DNA of 64,000 bases from Bradysia coprophila (GCF_014529535.1 NC_050737.1:9530725-9594724), one strand, 5' to 3'. Positions 11,405 through 22,343 are shown, counted from the stretch's first letter. Notes: a model not told the origin generated them from the letters alone. Translations and numbers: made by a program.

Positions 11405-12019
11405 TTATGCTGGCTTCTTCAAACTTGTCTGTACGAGTGGTAGATTTTCAGCGATGAAACACTTCATACCTCTGAATGCCCAAACAGCAGCCGAATCTTT
11501 GTTTTCATTTTTATCGGCGCATTTTTCAATTTTGGCCTTAACTTCATCTTTGTTCTGGTTTTGTCCCAATTGCAACACTAAGTGGTCAACGTTGAATCCT
11601 GGCGAGTGCATGCGAGAAAGCGATGAATCAGAATTTTGTTTTTAAATTATTTACCGCAATCCGCTAGATCTTACCGGTCTTATCGTCGAACAGTCCCATT
11701 TTGTTGAAGATGCAGTTGATGTAGACGTGAGTTTTTTCGTCATCTGGGAAGTTCCAGCTTTTGTATTTGGCTATTTGTTCCGGGGTAATTCCATGTTCAG
11801 TAACACACACTTCACGGTATGATTGAAGATTTTCAGCGGTTTGTATTTGCCAGTGGTCATGGTCGGCATAGACCTAAATGAGTATAGAATTTGATCACTT
11901 AATGGATTTTTTTTTTGTCCTTTTGGATCAATTCTGACGACCAATATATTTAAAAAAAAAATTTAAGGAAGAGTACTCACCACAGTAGCTAGGAGTACCG
12001 AGAGAATCAAGTATTTCAT
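11405..12019 (-). CDS. odorant-binding protein, Minus-C type, copy 1
   Basis: Three exons on the minus strand join in frame: 12019-11981, 11873-11675, 11598-11405, giving 143 residues. Exon 1 encodes a signal peptide (MKYLILSVLLATV), with cleavage expected after VYA. The mature protein (about 127 residues) follows the PBP/GOBP pattern: YREVC for the first cysteine, VYINCIFNKMGLFD for the third, EKCADKNENKDS for the fourth and FRGMKCF for the sixth. The residue at the second cysteine is V and at the fifth is A, so the C2-C5 disulphide is absent, as in the Minus-C OBP subclass. It resembles fly Obp44a/Obp99-type proteins in GLFD, GFNV and WAFRG. It should be secreted and carry small hydrophobic ligands. 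All introns are GT-AG. The identical gene recurs at 23399-24013. Confidence 0.9.
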
Positions 12020-12090
12020 TTTACAAACAAATTTGACACAAAAATCTGATTTATCACCAACGGTCAGCTCTAGTCAATGAATGAAAATAA

Positions 12091-12126
12091 ACTGATACTG
12101 GTCATCGGAATCCTCTTCCATTTATA
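12091..12126 (-). promoter_or_regulatory. core promoter of the odorant-binding protein gene, copy 1
   Basis: On the minus strand a TATAAA box (12126-12121) is followed by an insect initiator TCAGTT (12095-12090 region), with the initiator A 33 bases downstream of the first TATA base. The ATG is 74 bases further on. This spacing is the canonical TATA-Inr arrangement. Copy 2 is at 24085-24120. Confidence 0.65.
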
Positions 12127-12612
12127 TGCACCATTCTGAATGAACCAAGAAAAAAAAACTTTCCATCTCTAAATATTGAAATTGATTTATCACCACTAAA
12201 GTGCAAACAAACAAACAAACCACAGATCCGAAAAGGTGCTTTTCAGAATTTCTCAATGTATCAAGTGTGAGTACACAAAACAGTCCACTTAAATTTCATT
12301 TCAATATTAGCATAATTAGATAATCAACCGACCGAAATTAGTCGGAGCAGTTCATCCGCTGAATGAATGCATAATAGCGAGACTATTGTCATAAAGAGGC
12401 TGTTGACATCCGATAATGTTCTATTTCACGTGATCAACTGTAATAGTCGGTTAGTCCGGGTGATAAAATCCGACAACGACACCGACCATCTCGCCGACCA
12501 TAGGACACCAAAATGGTTTCGTCTTAGACAATATCAAAACAAAACCTGCGTCTTTTTTACTCGTCTATCGTTGGAAAGAAAAACAAGATTCGGGAATCAG
12601 TTACAACGTAAT

Positions 12613-13360
12613 TGTTGCGAACGGGCACTTATTGGTGCTAAATGCAACTTCTTGTCGGCTGGATTTTAAATTTGTGAGTGTCGTTGAGTTAAAGGAAACG
12701 TCACGTCTTGATTTCAACTCTTTAATCAAACACTTCAAATTTCTGTAACAAATTTTCATAAATCGTTAAACTATGTTAACAAAGCTTTTCATTAATTGTC
12801 TTACGTTTAGCATTCCTTTGCCGATAAATAACAATTCAGATCAATGCGCGTGCGTGTGTGTGTATGAGCGATGTAACTATAACTAAACATAACCTCAATT
12901 AATTCCTGATCAATTTCAATAATTTTTACAAATTCCTTACAGTTCACGATTCGACAGCTTACAACACAGGCTGTTGATTCGTGTAATTATAATGTTCCGC
13001 GAACGTTTCGCCTGTAAATCAATCAAACTGCAAATGAAAACCTGCACACTTGGTGCTTCACGAAAAAATCAATTTTTACCTCCTTGGCAAACTCCGCTAG
13101 CAACAATCGTTATCTCACAACACAACACACTACGTACTTCGATTAAAAGAAATAATTGATCGATTTGAACGGATCGATTTTACGATTAAATTAAATTTAC
13201 TTCGAGCTTTGAATCACTTGGCCGTTTTCTAATGAAATCAAAAGAACAAATGTTTTTCCGGTACCACGACTGTCACTAATTTACAGCAGAATCAGGCAAT
13301 CCTGTTGCTGAATGAAATGGATGTAGATCAGTGTTGCCGGTCATGTGTTGCTGCCCAACA
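12613..13360 (-). repeat. Bel/Pao LTR (downstream, 3' LTR of the element)
   Basis: 748 bases, boundaries fixed by comparison with 20292-21039: shared sequence starts at TGTTGCGAACGGG and ends at GCTGCCCAACA as read on the plus strand. The flanks diverge at both borders. The pol frame runs about 85 bases into this LTR. Confidence 0.93.
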
Positions 13361-16300
13361 TTCCCCTCTCCGTGAATCGACACCATTGAGTCCTGATTGA
13401 CATCTTCCATGGGCGGTTTCACATCCAAAACGGCTAGCTTCCCAACAGATCGTCGTCGAATTCCTTTAGCTGTTCGCACCATAACTTGCCGCACAATTCC
13501 TCTTTTGTCAGGCATAAGTTTCTCGACGATTCCCTTTGGCCATGTATTACGCTCGTTCCGTTCGTCGACTACTATCACGACGTCACCGACTTTGATCGGC
13601 TCCATTTGCTTGAACCATTTTGTTCTTTTGGTGAGTGTTGGCATGTACTCCAAGACGAATCGCCGCCAAATATTATTCGCAAGAATTTGTACGGCTTTGT
13701 AGGTGTTTCTTGCTAAGTCTTTGTCGGGGAACTCTCCCAACGGTTTTCTTCCATTCGAAGATCCAAGCAAGATATGGTTCGGGGTTAATGCTTCTTCATC
13801 AGCCGATTCCAATGCCACGTAAGTCAGCGGTCTTGAATTGACGATATTCTCAGCCGACACGATTAGATTTTTTAACATTTCGTCGTTAGGACATCTGGTT
13901 AGCATTGTTTGTTTAAGGCATGATTTGACTGTGCGAATGAGACGTTCCCATACTCCACCCATGTGTGGAGTAGCCGGTGGATTGAATCTGAATTCCATCT
14001 CAGAACTAGTGAATCTTTCTGCCAAGTCCCTTTGGTTTATTTTACTGAATTCGTCACGTAGCTCCTTTTCCGAACCGTGAAACGACGTACCATTGTCGCA
14101 GAAGACTCTCTTCGGCTGGCCTTTCCTCGAAATGAAGTTGTCGATGGCCATAACGCAGGAATTCGTTTCAAGTGAATGAGTGATCTCCATCCAAATGGCT
14201 CGTGTCGTTAAGCAAGTGAACAATAGAACCCATCTTTTTTCCATGATCACTGGACGGTTTCGCGTTTTTCTTCCGTTTCTAACTCTTATCGGGCCAAAAA
14301 AGTCTATTCCGACGAAAGTAAATGGTAAAGTATACGCCGCTAATCGCCCAGGAGGAAGCTCGGCCATCTCGGGAATCTTCGGTTCTGCCGATAAATTTTT
14401 GCATTTTTGGCATGATGTTCTAATGCTTTTCAGGACCACACGAAGAGCCGGTATAATGAATTTCTGTTGGATTTCATTGAGGACAGTAGAATGGTTGATG
14501 TGTTTGTAACGTCGATGATAATAATCCACAATGAGACGAGTAATCCGATGACGTCTTGGAAGGATGATTGGACGTTTCGTGTCGTGCGATAAAACGGTGG
14601 CTGCATCGCTTCTTCCACGCATTCGAATAACACCGTCTTCGTCGATGTATGGTGAATAAGTGCGTAGAATACTAGACTTTTCGAAGTCTTTTTGCTCTTT
14701 TAGCGGTCTATTTTGATTGTGCTTCATTACCACTATCTCGTCTAGAAAACAATCTGACTGTGCACGACGATACAAGTGATTTTCGGCATCGAGGATTTCC
14801 TGTTGTACCAGCGGCCCGAATTGACGTTCTTGTTGTGAATGGCGAACATTGAAAATGAATCTGAGAGCATATGCTTGAGCTCTAACAAGCCGATTCCATT
14901 GAGAGAACCTTTCAATGTCGATGATTTGCGGTCGAATGATTTCACGACAAGCCATTGAAAAGCTTGGTCTCACTTCGTTTTCGGTAAAATATTCGATATC
15001 GCCTTGGTCTTTGAACCAATCTTCTTCTTTGTCGTACAGGAACTCTGGAGCCTTGTACCAACGAGATGACGAATCCAATCTTGCGATCTCTTTTGATTTA
15101 GTTGCCTCATCAGCGACATTATGTTCGGACGGAATCCATCGCCATTCGTTTTGATCTGATGACTCCAGAATTTCACATATTCGAAATGCCACGAACTGCT
15201 TGTACTTTCTAGCTTCGGAGTTAACCCACCCCATTACGTTTTGAGAGTCGGTCCAGAAAACTTGCTTATCGAACTTCAACGTTTGACTGGACTTGATACT
15301 GCTTGCCAAGCGAGTTCCTAGCACCGCACCTTGTAGCTCCAATCGAGGTGTTGAAGTTGGTTTATTTGGTGCCACCTTGGTTTTAGCACCGACTAAACAA
15401 CAATCGATACCATCGTCGTCTTCGATTCGAAGATATATTGCTGTGGCATAGGCTTCTTCGCTTGCATCAACGAAGATGTGTAGCTGGATTGAATTTGGCG
15501 CATTTGGAGATAACTTTGGCGAGTATAGTCTGGGAATTTGGATATTTTCAACGCTCGGTAATGTTTTGATCCATGCCAACCATTTATTGAAAATCGACGG
15601 AGTTACTTCTTCGTCCCAATCCACGTTGCTTCGCCATATGTGTTGTATTAGGATTTTGATGTGAATCAAATAATTAGCCAACAATCCAAGCGGATCGAAC
15701 ACGGACATCAAGGTGCGTAAAACTTCTCGTTTGGTTGGGCACTGTTTTCCAAACAGAATATTCTCGTTGATTCTTGTGAATTTCAATGAGAACGTAAAGC
15801 AATCGGTTTCCATGTTCCAAAACATGCCAAGAACGCGTTCGGTACCAAGTTCGACGCTGATGTTCATATTTCTGTTCTCCGATTCGGTATTCTCTCCGAT
15901 TCTTCGTAGAAGTTCCTTCGAATTAGAGATGAAATTGCGAATTTCGAAGCCACCTTCTTGATGAATGAATTTGACCTCTTTTATTCGTTTTTCGGCAGCA
16001 TCAACAGTGTGTTCGCTGTCGAGCATGTCATCCACGTAGTGATTGTTGATGATAGTGTTGACTGCTTCCGGGAATTCTTTGATAAATTCGAGTGCGTTTT
16101 TGTTCTTTATGAATTGGGCTTGACTTGGTGAACATGTTAAGCCGAACGATACAACCAGCATTACATATACGTCAGGTTTCCTTGATGAATCACCATCTCT
16201 CCATAAGAATCGTTGAGCATTCTGATCAGCTTTAATTACTTTGATCTGGTGATACATTTCCTTTATATCACCAATCATGGCTATAAGTCGTTCCCGAAAT

Positions 16301-17577
16301 CTGCGAAGTATATCGGGCAACGGTATGAGTTGATCTGGTCCAGTTAGTAGCACGGAGTTCAGAGAAATTTTCATCACTTTGGCTGCGCCATCCCAAACAA
16401 TTCGAACTTTCTCCGGTTTCTTAGGGTTGAATGCTGGGAATGTTGGTAAGTACCAAGTTGGTGAATCGCTTTTCGTTTCAAGTTCTTCTGGTGTCAATTT
16501 CCTGATGTATCCTTTGTCCACAAACTGCCGGAACTGATTTCGTAGATTGTCCGCGAGTTGTGGATTTTTCGACATTTTAGACTCTAGACATTGCAGTCTT
16601 TTTAACGCCATTGGGTAACTGTCGGGAAGTTCAATTCGATCATATTTCCACAGCAGTCCGGTTTCATATCGACCATCTTTTTTCGATGTGGTTGCTTCCA
16701 TGATCTGCTTCGCTCTTTGTATTTCGTTCGATTCCAGCACAGCGTTCGGGATTTTCACATCCAAGTTTTCGTTTAAGAAATATTCTTTTACCAACTGATG
16801 CAATTTGATGTCATGAGACTGGCATTCACACATGTTCATGCTATACTTGCGTTCCAGTTGGTTGTTTTGGTCGTAGCTCGGGCCTTGAACTACCCAACCT
16901 AATCGAGTTTTGCACGCCAATGGTTCCTTTACATTTCCTTCGATCGTTTTTAGCGAAACAGTTAAACGGGAATACTGTAGGCCAATTAACATCCTCGGTT
17001 TTACCGACTCGTATGTAGTTATTGGAAGGCCACGAAGATGTTTATACTGATCAAGCCACTGTTGTGAAATCGACTGTGTCGGCAAATGTAGTTCCTTAAC
17101 TGTTCGCACATTATCCAATTCATACTGTTCGGATCCATTAAAACGTCCAGAGATTCGCACCGAAACTGTTTTTGATTCCACTGAATGGGTGTACCCGAAT
17201 GCCCAATCTACACAAATTGGAGCTGACGTGCCCTTTAAATTCAATTCATTGGATAGACTAGCTTCCATTGTAGTCATATTTGATCCATCGTCCAGATATG
17301 CGAACGTATGAATAAATGTTTGTTTGCCGAACACGGTAATTGGAACTATACGAAATATATCGATACGGTCGTTCGGTCTGGATACGGTGTTGTTTGTGTG
17401 ACTTGCATTTTGTGCTGAATTTATCTGGTGAGGTTTTTTCACCATTTCCTTGATTACTATTGACGTTTGGTGTCTCAGACGGTTTCTCCGGATTGTGCAG
17501 CAATGTATGGTGTTTAGCTTTACATCCCTCGACCTTGCATACCAAATTAGACCGACATCGAAAGAAGTGATGACCAC
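13276..17577 (-). CDS. Bel/Pao pol polyprotein
   Basis: One long frame of about 1,430 residues. Parts in order: an aspartic-protease-like A17 region, reverse transcriptase with the YVDDML catalytic box, RNase H-like region, zinc-binding H2C2 segment, integrase core and a DUF5641-type C-terminal domain. That order is the Bel/Pao order. The frame overlaps the end of the gag frame. It is part of the mobile element and not a host gene. Confidence 0.93.
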   Translation of the reverse strand: MVITSFDVGLIWYARSRDVKLNTIHCCTIRRNRLRHQTSIVIKEMVKKPHQINSAQNASHTNNTVSRPNDRIDIFRIVPITVFGKQTFIHTFAYLDDGSNMTTMEASLSNELNLKGTSAPICVDWAFGYTHSVESKTVSVRISGRFNGSEQYELDNVRTVKELHLPTQSISQQWLDQYKHLRGLPITTYESVKPRMLIGLQYSRLTVSLKTIEGNVKEPLACKTRLGWVVQGPSYDQNNQLERKYSMNMCECQSHDIKLHQLVKEYFLNENLDVKIPNAVLESNEIQRAKQIMEATTSKKDGRYETGLLWKYDRIELPDSYPMALKRLQCLESKMSKNPQLADNLRNQFRQFVDKGYIRKLTPEELETKSDSPTWYLPTFPAFNPKKPEKVRIVWDGAAKVMKISLNSVLLTGPDQLIPLPDILRRFRERLIAMIGDIKEMYHQIKVIKADQNAQRFLWRDGDSSRKPDVYVMLVVSFGLTCSPSQAQFIKNKNALEFIKEFPEAVNTIINNHYVDDMLDSEHTVDAAEKRIKEVKFIHQEGGFEIRNFISNSKELLRRIGENTESENRNMNISVELGTERVLGMFWNMETDCFTFSLKFTRINENILFGKQCPTKREVLRTLMSVFDPLGLLANYLIHIKILIQHIWRSNVDWDEEVTPSIFNKWLAWIKTLPSVENIQIPRLYSPKLSPNAPNSIQLHIFVDASEEAYATAIYLRIEDDDGIDCCLVGAKTKVAPNKPTSTPRLELQGAVLGTRLASSIKSSQTLKFDKQVFWTDSQNVMGWVNSEARKYKQFVAFRICEILESSDQNEWRWIPSEHNVADEATKSKEIARLDSSSRWYKAPEFLYDKEEDWFKDQGDIEYFTENEVRPSFSMACREIIRPQIIDIERFSQWNRLVRAQAYALRFIFNVRHSQQERQFGPLVQQEILDAENHLYRRAQSDCFLDEIVVMKHNQNRPLKEQKDFEKSSILRTYSPYIDEDGVIRMRGRSDAATVLSHDTKRPIILPRRHRITRLIVDYYHRRYKHINHSTVLNEIQQKFIIPALRVVLKSIRTSCQKCKNLSAEPKIPEMAELPPGRLAAYTLPFTFVGIDFFGPIRVRNGRKTRNRPVIMEKRWVLLFTCLTTRAIWMEITHSLETNSCVMAIDNFISRKGQPKRVFCDNGTSFHGSEKELRDEFSKINQRDLAERFTSSEMEFRFNPPATPHMGGVWERLIRTVKSCLKQTMLTRCPNDEMLKNLIVSAENIVNSRPLTYVALESADEEALTPNHILLGSSNGRKPLGEFPDKDLARNTYKAVQILANNIWRRFVLEYMPTLTKRTKWFKQMEPIKVGDVVIVVDERNERNTWPKGIVEKLMPDKRGIVRQVMVRTAKGIRRRSVGKLAVLDVKPPMEDVNQDSMVSIHGEGNVGQQHMTGNTDLHPFHSATGLPDSAVN

Positions 17578-20215
17578 CCAGGCATCGAGTACACAATTTG
17601 TTCTCTTTGATTACGAGCGATTTATCGCTACGATTCATCTCCTTGAATTTGTTGCAAGTAGAGAGCTTCGAGCAGGAACTATTGTTACAAGCAGGACACG
17701 TTTTGAACTTTGTGGCTGACTGGTAATTCGATTTCTCTGATGTGTTCTCGACTTGTGTGTTGACGTATGTATTTGGCTTCGTTGAACTTGGATTTGGTTT
17801 AGCTGAACTTTGCTGATCTTTTTGTTGTTCTTTTTTCTTCGAACTGGTTTTGATGCTTCTTCGTACTACAAGACTAGCCGCTTCGGCGATCTGGCTCAGC
17901 CAGTCTCCAAGAACCCCAAGGTCAGTATAACCTACAGCTTGCTTGTGATAAGCCCACCTCAATTGCATTTGTGCTGGAAGCTTGTCAGTGATTGCATTGA
18001 TCAAAGTTGGATTTCGTAAATGTTCCATAACGCCAGTATTGCGAATCGAATGACTTAGGTTCTTCACTTTGATCGCAAATTTCAGGATTGATGCCAAATC
18101 ATCATCTTTCGGTGCCTGTTCCTTATGAATATCGGTAATCATTTTGTCGATAATTATTTCAGGCCGACCAAACAATGAGAACAGTGTACGAATAATCTCA
18201 GGTACCGCATCAGCGTGTACTAACAGGCTGCGAACAGCTTCCTCAGCATCTCCTTTTAAAGCTTTCTGTAAACGACCGAGGTTTTCACTATTGTTGTAAC
18301 CACATACAGTAGTGGAATTTTGATAGGCACTGAAGAACTTAGTCCAGTCCTCTGCATCACCATAAAATATCGGTAAGTCTCTCGGTACGACTTGACGAGA
18401 AGCGATTTGTTCTGCAGTTAATTGTCTGACGCCACCGGGATTTTGAATCATTTGTGAATTTGGCGCTGCAGCTGCTGTGTAGTAGTGTGGAGCGTAAGGG
18501 AGATTCATCGCGCCAGGGTAAGTAAATCTTTGGTTGGATTGATAGCCAGCGTCTGGTACTGGTGAATTATTCATAGAAGCAGCCTGAGCAATTCCAGGTT
18601 GTTGCGTTGTACTCGCTGACGTAACCAAATGTTGATTATAGTAGACTGGCTGGTACACTGGATGAGTTACATGCGGATTCGATGTATATGGCTGATAGAC
18701 AACTGGTAGTGGTTGATTTGACAACGGATGTATGTATCCCGTGCCAGTTTGAAAATTGCTGGACATTATGGGCTGGTGGGTCAACGTATTTGATGTATTC
18801 ATTTGCTTTGTAGCTGCATTTGAAACATTCGATGCCACATCTGTGGTGTTAATGACCGTTTGGTTGTTAGTTGGCGCTGACATTACGCCTGTTGAATGAG
18901 AGTTCGACGCAAACGACTGTTGTTGATTGGTCAACTGAACACTATTCGATGCTACTGGTTGAGCTTGACTAATAAAATTTGCTGTACAAGTCGGTGGCTG
19001 ATTCGTAACCACTGTTTGATTTTGCACTGGACTGTTCGGAGGTTGATTGGCACTTGAAGGCACGGACTGGTTCTTACTCGAATTTGGTTGAGTGTTGACT
19101 TGAAACGTTGACTTGGGCGGATCGTTCTGCGTTACTTTCGGTATCGTAACGGTGTTCTGCTGTGTAGATTGAACGTTGATGTTCGGATGTGTTCTTTGAG
19201 TGTTCAAATTTGTGGGACTGTTGCCACTAGTGCCGATTGCCGAATCGCTTCCAATATCCTCGATGGTTGGTACTGGATCGTCCATAGGATTAGCAATTTG
19301 ATCTTTCGTTTCCTTAACGATGTTCGTACTGTTCATGTCAGGTAAATTTTTTGACTGCCCAATCGCAGGATAAGGATCATCCCGGTTTTCGTTAGCATTA
19401 ATGCCCATAAACGGAACGTTTTGTCTCCAGCGCTGGATGTTTTCGTTCTGATCTTCACCTAACAAGTCGTCGAACCCATCGTAACTTAAGGAATCGTCCG
19501 AATCCTGTTCCAAAATGGAATACTTCTTGTCCAGAAACTGCTTGTTCTTCAGTTCACGCCGTTTCCGATCTTCTGCACGTCTTTCCATCTCCTCTCGTTC
19601 CAACTCTTGATCCAATTTTCGCTCTTCTTCTAGGCGTTGCAGCGCTAGATCTTTTCTGCGAGCTGATGATGTAGACGACTTCGATCTATAAGAACGGGCA
19701 CGATTTGGATCGACGTTGATTTTTGGAGGCGTTAGAGGAGTTTCGATGTTTTGTATTTGCTCGTTAGCCACTGTCTGACTCGGTTGTGGCAAGGTAGGAT
19801 TAACTACGTCCGTTGCTGGAATTTGTGCATATGTCACGTTCGGAGGATTTGCAGTATATTCTGTGTTGCTTGGGGCAGCAACTTCCGTTTCACTAGTCAA
19901 GGCGATGAGTGGCTCTTGCTTATTTTGTTGGCACTTCCCACAAAACCACTCATGATTGGCAATATCACTGGTTACGTTGACACAAGCAAAGTGTGACCAT
20001 AAGGTACACGAGTCACAGCAAACTTTGTCGCCTTTATCGGTGATATTGCACACGTCACACTGATACATTGACTCATCAGCTGCGACGGATGTTGTGTTTG
20101 CTGTCTGACTTGTTGTTGGTGGACTTCTTGATGTTTTGCCAGAGCGACCAGCAAAAGGAGGAATCGTAAATGTAGATCTGGTTGCTTTTGGTATTGCTCC
20201 TTTACGCTTATCCAT
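17258..20215 (-). CDS. Bel/Pao gag-like protein with N-terminal PHD-type finger
   Basis: A frame of about 985 residues from the ATG at 20215. Near the N-terminus is a cysteine/histidine array with CDVC, CCDSC, WSHFACV and WFCGKC that fits a PHD finger. A charged, coiled-coil-like segment (rich in E, R, K) follows, then a long N/Q/P/T-rich stretch, then the DUF1759-type gag core (PIFYGDAEDWTKFFSAY) and cysteine-rich knuckles near the end. Gag proteins package the element's RNA. A chromatin-reader-type finger at the front of a Bel/Pao gag is worth noting. Confidence 0.88.
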   Translation of the reverse strand: MDKRKGAIPKATRSTFTIPPFAGRSGKTSRSPPTTSQTANTTSVAADESMYQCDVCNITDKGDKVCCDSCTLWSHFACVNVTSDIANHEWFCGKCQQNKQEPLIALTSETEVAAPSNTEYTANPPNVTYAQIPATDVVNPTLPQPSQTVANEQIQNIETPLTPPKINVDPNRARSYRSKSSTSSARRKDLALQRLEEERKLDQELEREEMERRAEDRKRRELKNKQFLDKKYSILEQDSDDSLSYDGFDDLLGEDQNENIQRWRQNVPFMGINANENRDDPYPAIGQSKNLPDMNSTNIVKETKDQIANPMDDPVPTIEDIGSDSAIGTSGNSPTNLNTQRTHPNINVQSTQQNTVTIPKVTQNDPPKSTFQVNTQPNSSKNQSVPSSANQPPNSPVQNQTVVTNQPPTCTANFISQAQPVASNSVQLTNQQQSFASNSHSTGVMSAPTNNQTVINTTDVASNVSNAATKQMNTSNTLTHQPIMSSNFQTGTGYIHPLSNQPLPVVYQPYTSNPHVTHPVYQPVYYNQHLVTSASTTQQPGIAQAASMNNSPVPDAGYQSNQRFTYPGAMNLPYAPHYYTAAAAPNSQMIQNPGGVRQLTAEQIASRQVVPRDLPIFYGDAEDWTKFFSAYQNSTTVCGYNNSENLGRLQKALKGDAEEAVRSLLVHADAVPEIIRTLFSLFGRPEIIIDKMITDIHKEQAPKDDDLASILKFAIKVKNLSHSIRNTGVMEHLRNPTLINAITDKLPAQMQLRWAYHKQAVGYTDLGVLGDWLSQIAEAASLVVRRSIKTSSKKKEQQKDQQSSAKPNPSSTKPNTYVNTQVENTSEKSNYQSATKFKTCPACNNSSCSKLSTCNKFKEMNRSDKSLVIKENKLCTRCLGGHHFFRCRSNLVCKVEGCKAKHHTLLHNPEKPSETPNVNSNQGNGEKTSPDKFSTKCKSHKQHRIQTERPYRYISYSSNYRVRQTNIYSYVRISGRWIKYDYNGS

Positions 20216-20291
20216 TGCGACCAAATGACTTCGAAAAGTTGATTATCCAAGTGTCAATCCAAGTTGATCCAAAATAAACAAATTTGAAGAA

Positions 20292-21039
20292 TGTTGCGAA
20301 CGGGCACTTATTGGTGCTAAATGCAACTTCTTGTCGGCTGGATTTTAAATTTGTGAGTGTCGTTGAGTTAAAGGAAACGTCACGTCTTGATTTCAACTCT
20401 TTAATCAAACACTTCAAATTTCTGTAACAAATTTTCATAAATCGTTAAACTATGTTAACAAAGCTTTTCATTAATTGTCTTACGTTTAGCATTCCTTTGC
20501 CGATAAATAACAATTCAGATCAATGCGCGTGCGTGTGTGTGTATGAGCGATGTAACTATAACTAAACATAACCTCAATTAATTCCTGATCAATTTCAATA
20601 ATTTTTACAAATTCCTTACAGTTCACGATTCGACAGCTTACAACACAGGCTGTTGATTCGTGTAATTATAATGTTCCGCGAACGTTTCGCCTGTAAATCA
20701 ATCAAACTGCAAATGAAAACCTGCACACTTGGTGCTTCACGAAAAAATCAATTTTTACCTCCTTGGCAAACTCCGCTAGCAACAATCGTTATCTCACAAC
20801 ACAACACACTACGTACTTCGATTAAAAGAAATAATTGATCGATTTGAACGGATCGATTTTACGATTAAATTAAATTTACTTCGAGCTTTGAATCACTTGG
20901 CCGTTTTCTAATGAAATCAAAAGAACAAATGTTTTTCCGGTACCACGACTGTCACTAATTTACAGCAGAATCAGGCAATCCTGTTGCTGAATGAAATGGA
21001 TGTAGATCAGTGTTGCCGGTCATGTGTTGCTGCCCAACA
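20292..21039 (-). repeat. Bel/Pao LTR (upstream, 5' LTR of the element)
   Basis: 748 bases matching 12613-13360 at a constant offset of 7,679. Its outer edge is followed by four unmatched bases (CGAA, 21040-21043) and then by copy 2 of the segmental duplication. Confidence 0.93.
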
Positions 21040-21600
21040 CGAACATTGATGAAAGACTACCATTTCGACCAATTTAAAAAGGGTAATTTCATTTTTTTTT
21101 GTTTATAGTCATTTTCAACTTCTCTTACTCATCCGATTGTCTTGTACCTCAATGACGACCTCAATGATCACAGAATTACTACGTAAAATATTCGACATTG
21201 ACCATGACCATGTATAAATTGTCAATTCCCCACATTGAACACAGTGTTTAAATCTCGCGTAATTCGTTTGGAATTAAAATAACCTTCAAAACGAACTTAC
21301 TCAATACATAATACTAATAGGATTTAGAAACATTTACCATTAACTCATGCTGATCATTTTGTTCAACAACAGGCAATGCAATGCACTTTCATTTCATTTG
21401 TGTAGAAAATATAAAAGTTCCGTTGATAAAATTCGATGTTGATGTTGACGACAATAAATGTTTTTCTGGAATTTTATGATACGAAATTACAACTGAATTG
21501 AATAATGTTGGAAATCGACTGAGAAATCTAGAAAAACTGGACCTCGATATGGATTTCAGGAAGCACAAAAATACATTTCTTTGAATGCTTCTATGGCATC

Positions 21601-21733
21601 GGGGAATCTGGCCCTCGCGATCATAGTATGCGTCCTTTTACTACATGTAACAAAAAGTCATGACTGTGCCAGATTCGCCCCTTAGAGGTGAATCTGGTAC
21701 ACCATCAATTTTTATGGTGTGCCAGATTACCCC
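21601..21733. repeat. GGGGAATCTGG MITE-like element, duplicate
   Basis: Copy of 9607-9739 carried inside copy 2 of the duplication. Confidence 0.7.
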
Positions 21734-21802
21734 ATGTCGACGTGCCATGGTATTATTAAAAGTTGGAGAGGTCGAACTGATTAAATAGTATATTGTGTAA
21801 AA

Positions 21803-22047
21803 AGGACCAAAAAGGTGTGTTTTTGACCCAGGTTGTGGATCGGAGTCCGAGGACGTATTCGCCACATTCCGAAAAAAAAAGTTGACGAAAGAGTGAGAAA
21901 ATTTGTTCCCGTTTTGTCTCTCTCTCTCTCTATCGTTAGAGAATGGAACGTTTTTGGTCCACCTGAATATCTAGAACAATATATGTTACTCCGCTGTACC
22001 CTCGGCCGTATTCACCACCTAGGTCAAAAACACACCTTTTTGGTCCT
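21803..22047. repeat. AGGACCAAAAAGGTGTG foldback, duplicate
   Basis: Copy of 9809-10053 carried inside copy 2 of the duplication. Confidence 0.7.
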
Positions 22048-22343
22048 AGTTACATAATATACTAATATCGGTACATTTTGCCCAAATACTCAGCTTAATT
22101 GCTCATCATTCACTAATACCTTTCCCTTCATATTCATTGTTAGCGATGTTTTATGAATATCAAATATCACATTCCGACACAGTCTTCTTAACGGAAACCT
22201 TATCGAACTGTGATTAATTTTCGTGAGATTCCGTCTCCATATACAGAACTGCGCACAATGTGGAACAAAGAACAAAGCCTTCAAATTACAAAATCTTTAA
22301 TAAACCTTTCATTACTGCACATCAATGACACATTTTGTTCATT

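Larger units (their letters stand above)
9050..12612. repeat. segmental duplication, copy 1 (3,563 bases)
   Basis: Every landmark in this block recurs exactly 11,994 bases downstream in 21044-24606, with no change in spacing over the full length. The block begins at CATTGATGAAAGAC and ends at CAGTTACAACGTAAT. It holds two foldback elements, a small acidic-protein gene and a complete odorant-binding protein gene. The stretches I compared base by base, and all translated frames in the two copies, are identical. Copy 1 is followed immediately by the first base of the LTR element. Confidence 0.95.
12613..21039 (-). mobile_element. Bel/Pao LTR retrotransposon, looks whole
   Basis: An 8,427-base element on the minus strand has two LTRs of 748 bases each (12613-13360 and 20292-21039), both TG...CA. 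Its spacing of landmarks is identical in both LTRs and the compared stretches match, so the insertion is very young. A polypurine tract (GGAGAGGGGAA on the minus strand) abuts the downstream LTR. It carries two long overlapping reading frames, gag-like (17258-20215) and pol (13276-17577). No break is apparent within either frame. The sequences outside the two LTRs do not show a matching target-site duplication; instead, each LTR abuts a copy of the duplicated segment. Confidence 0.93.

Noticed and set aside
12367-12669. 100-codon open frame crossing the end of copy 1 into the LTR
   Set aside because: In copy 2 the frame changes at the junction and ends differently, and neither version has motifs.
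13397-20014. Many plus-strand open frames of 60-110 codons
   Set aside because: They all lie opposite or out of frame with the Bel/Pao gag and pol frames and have no domain signs of their own.
21040-21043. CGAA after the upstream LTR as a target-site duplication
   Set aside because: The bases beside the other LTR are GTAAT, which do not match in any register I tried.
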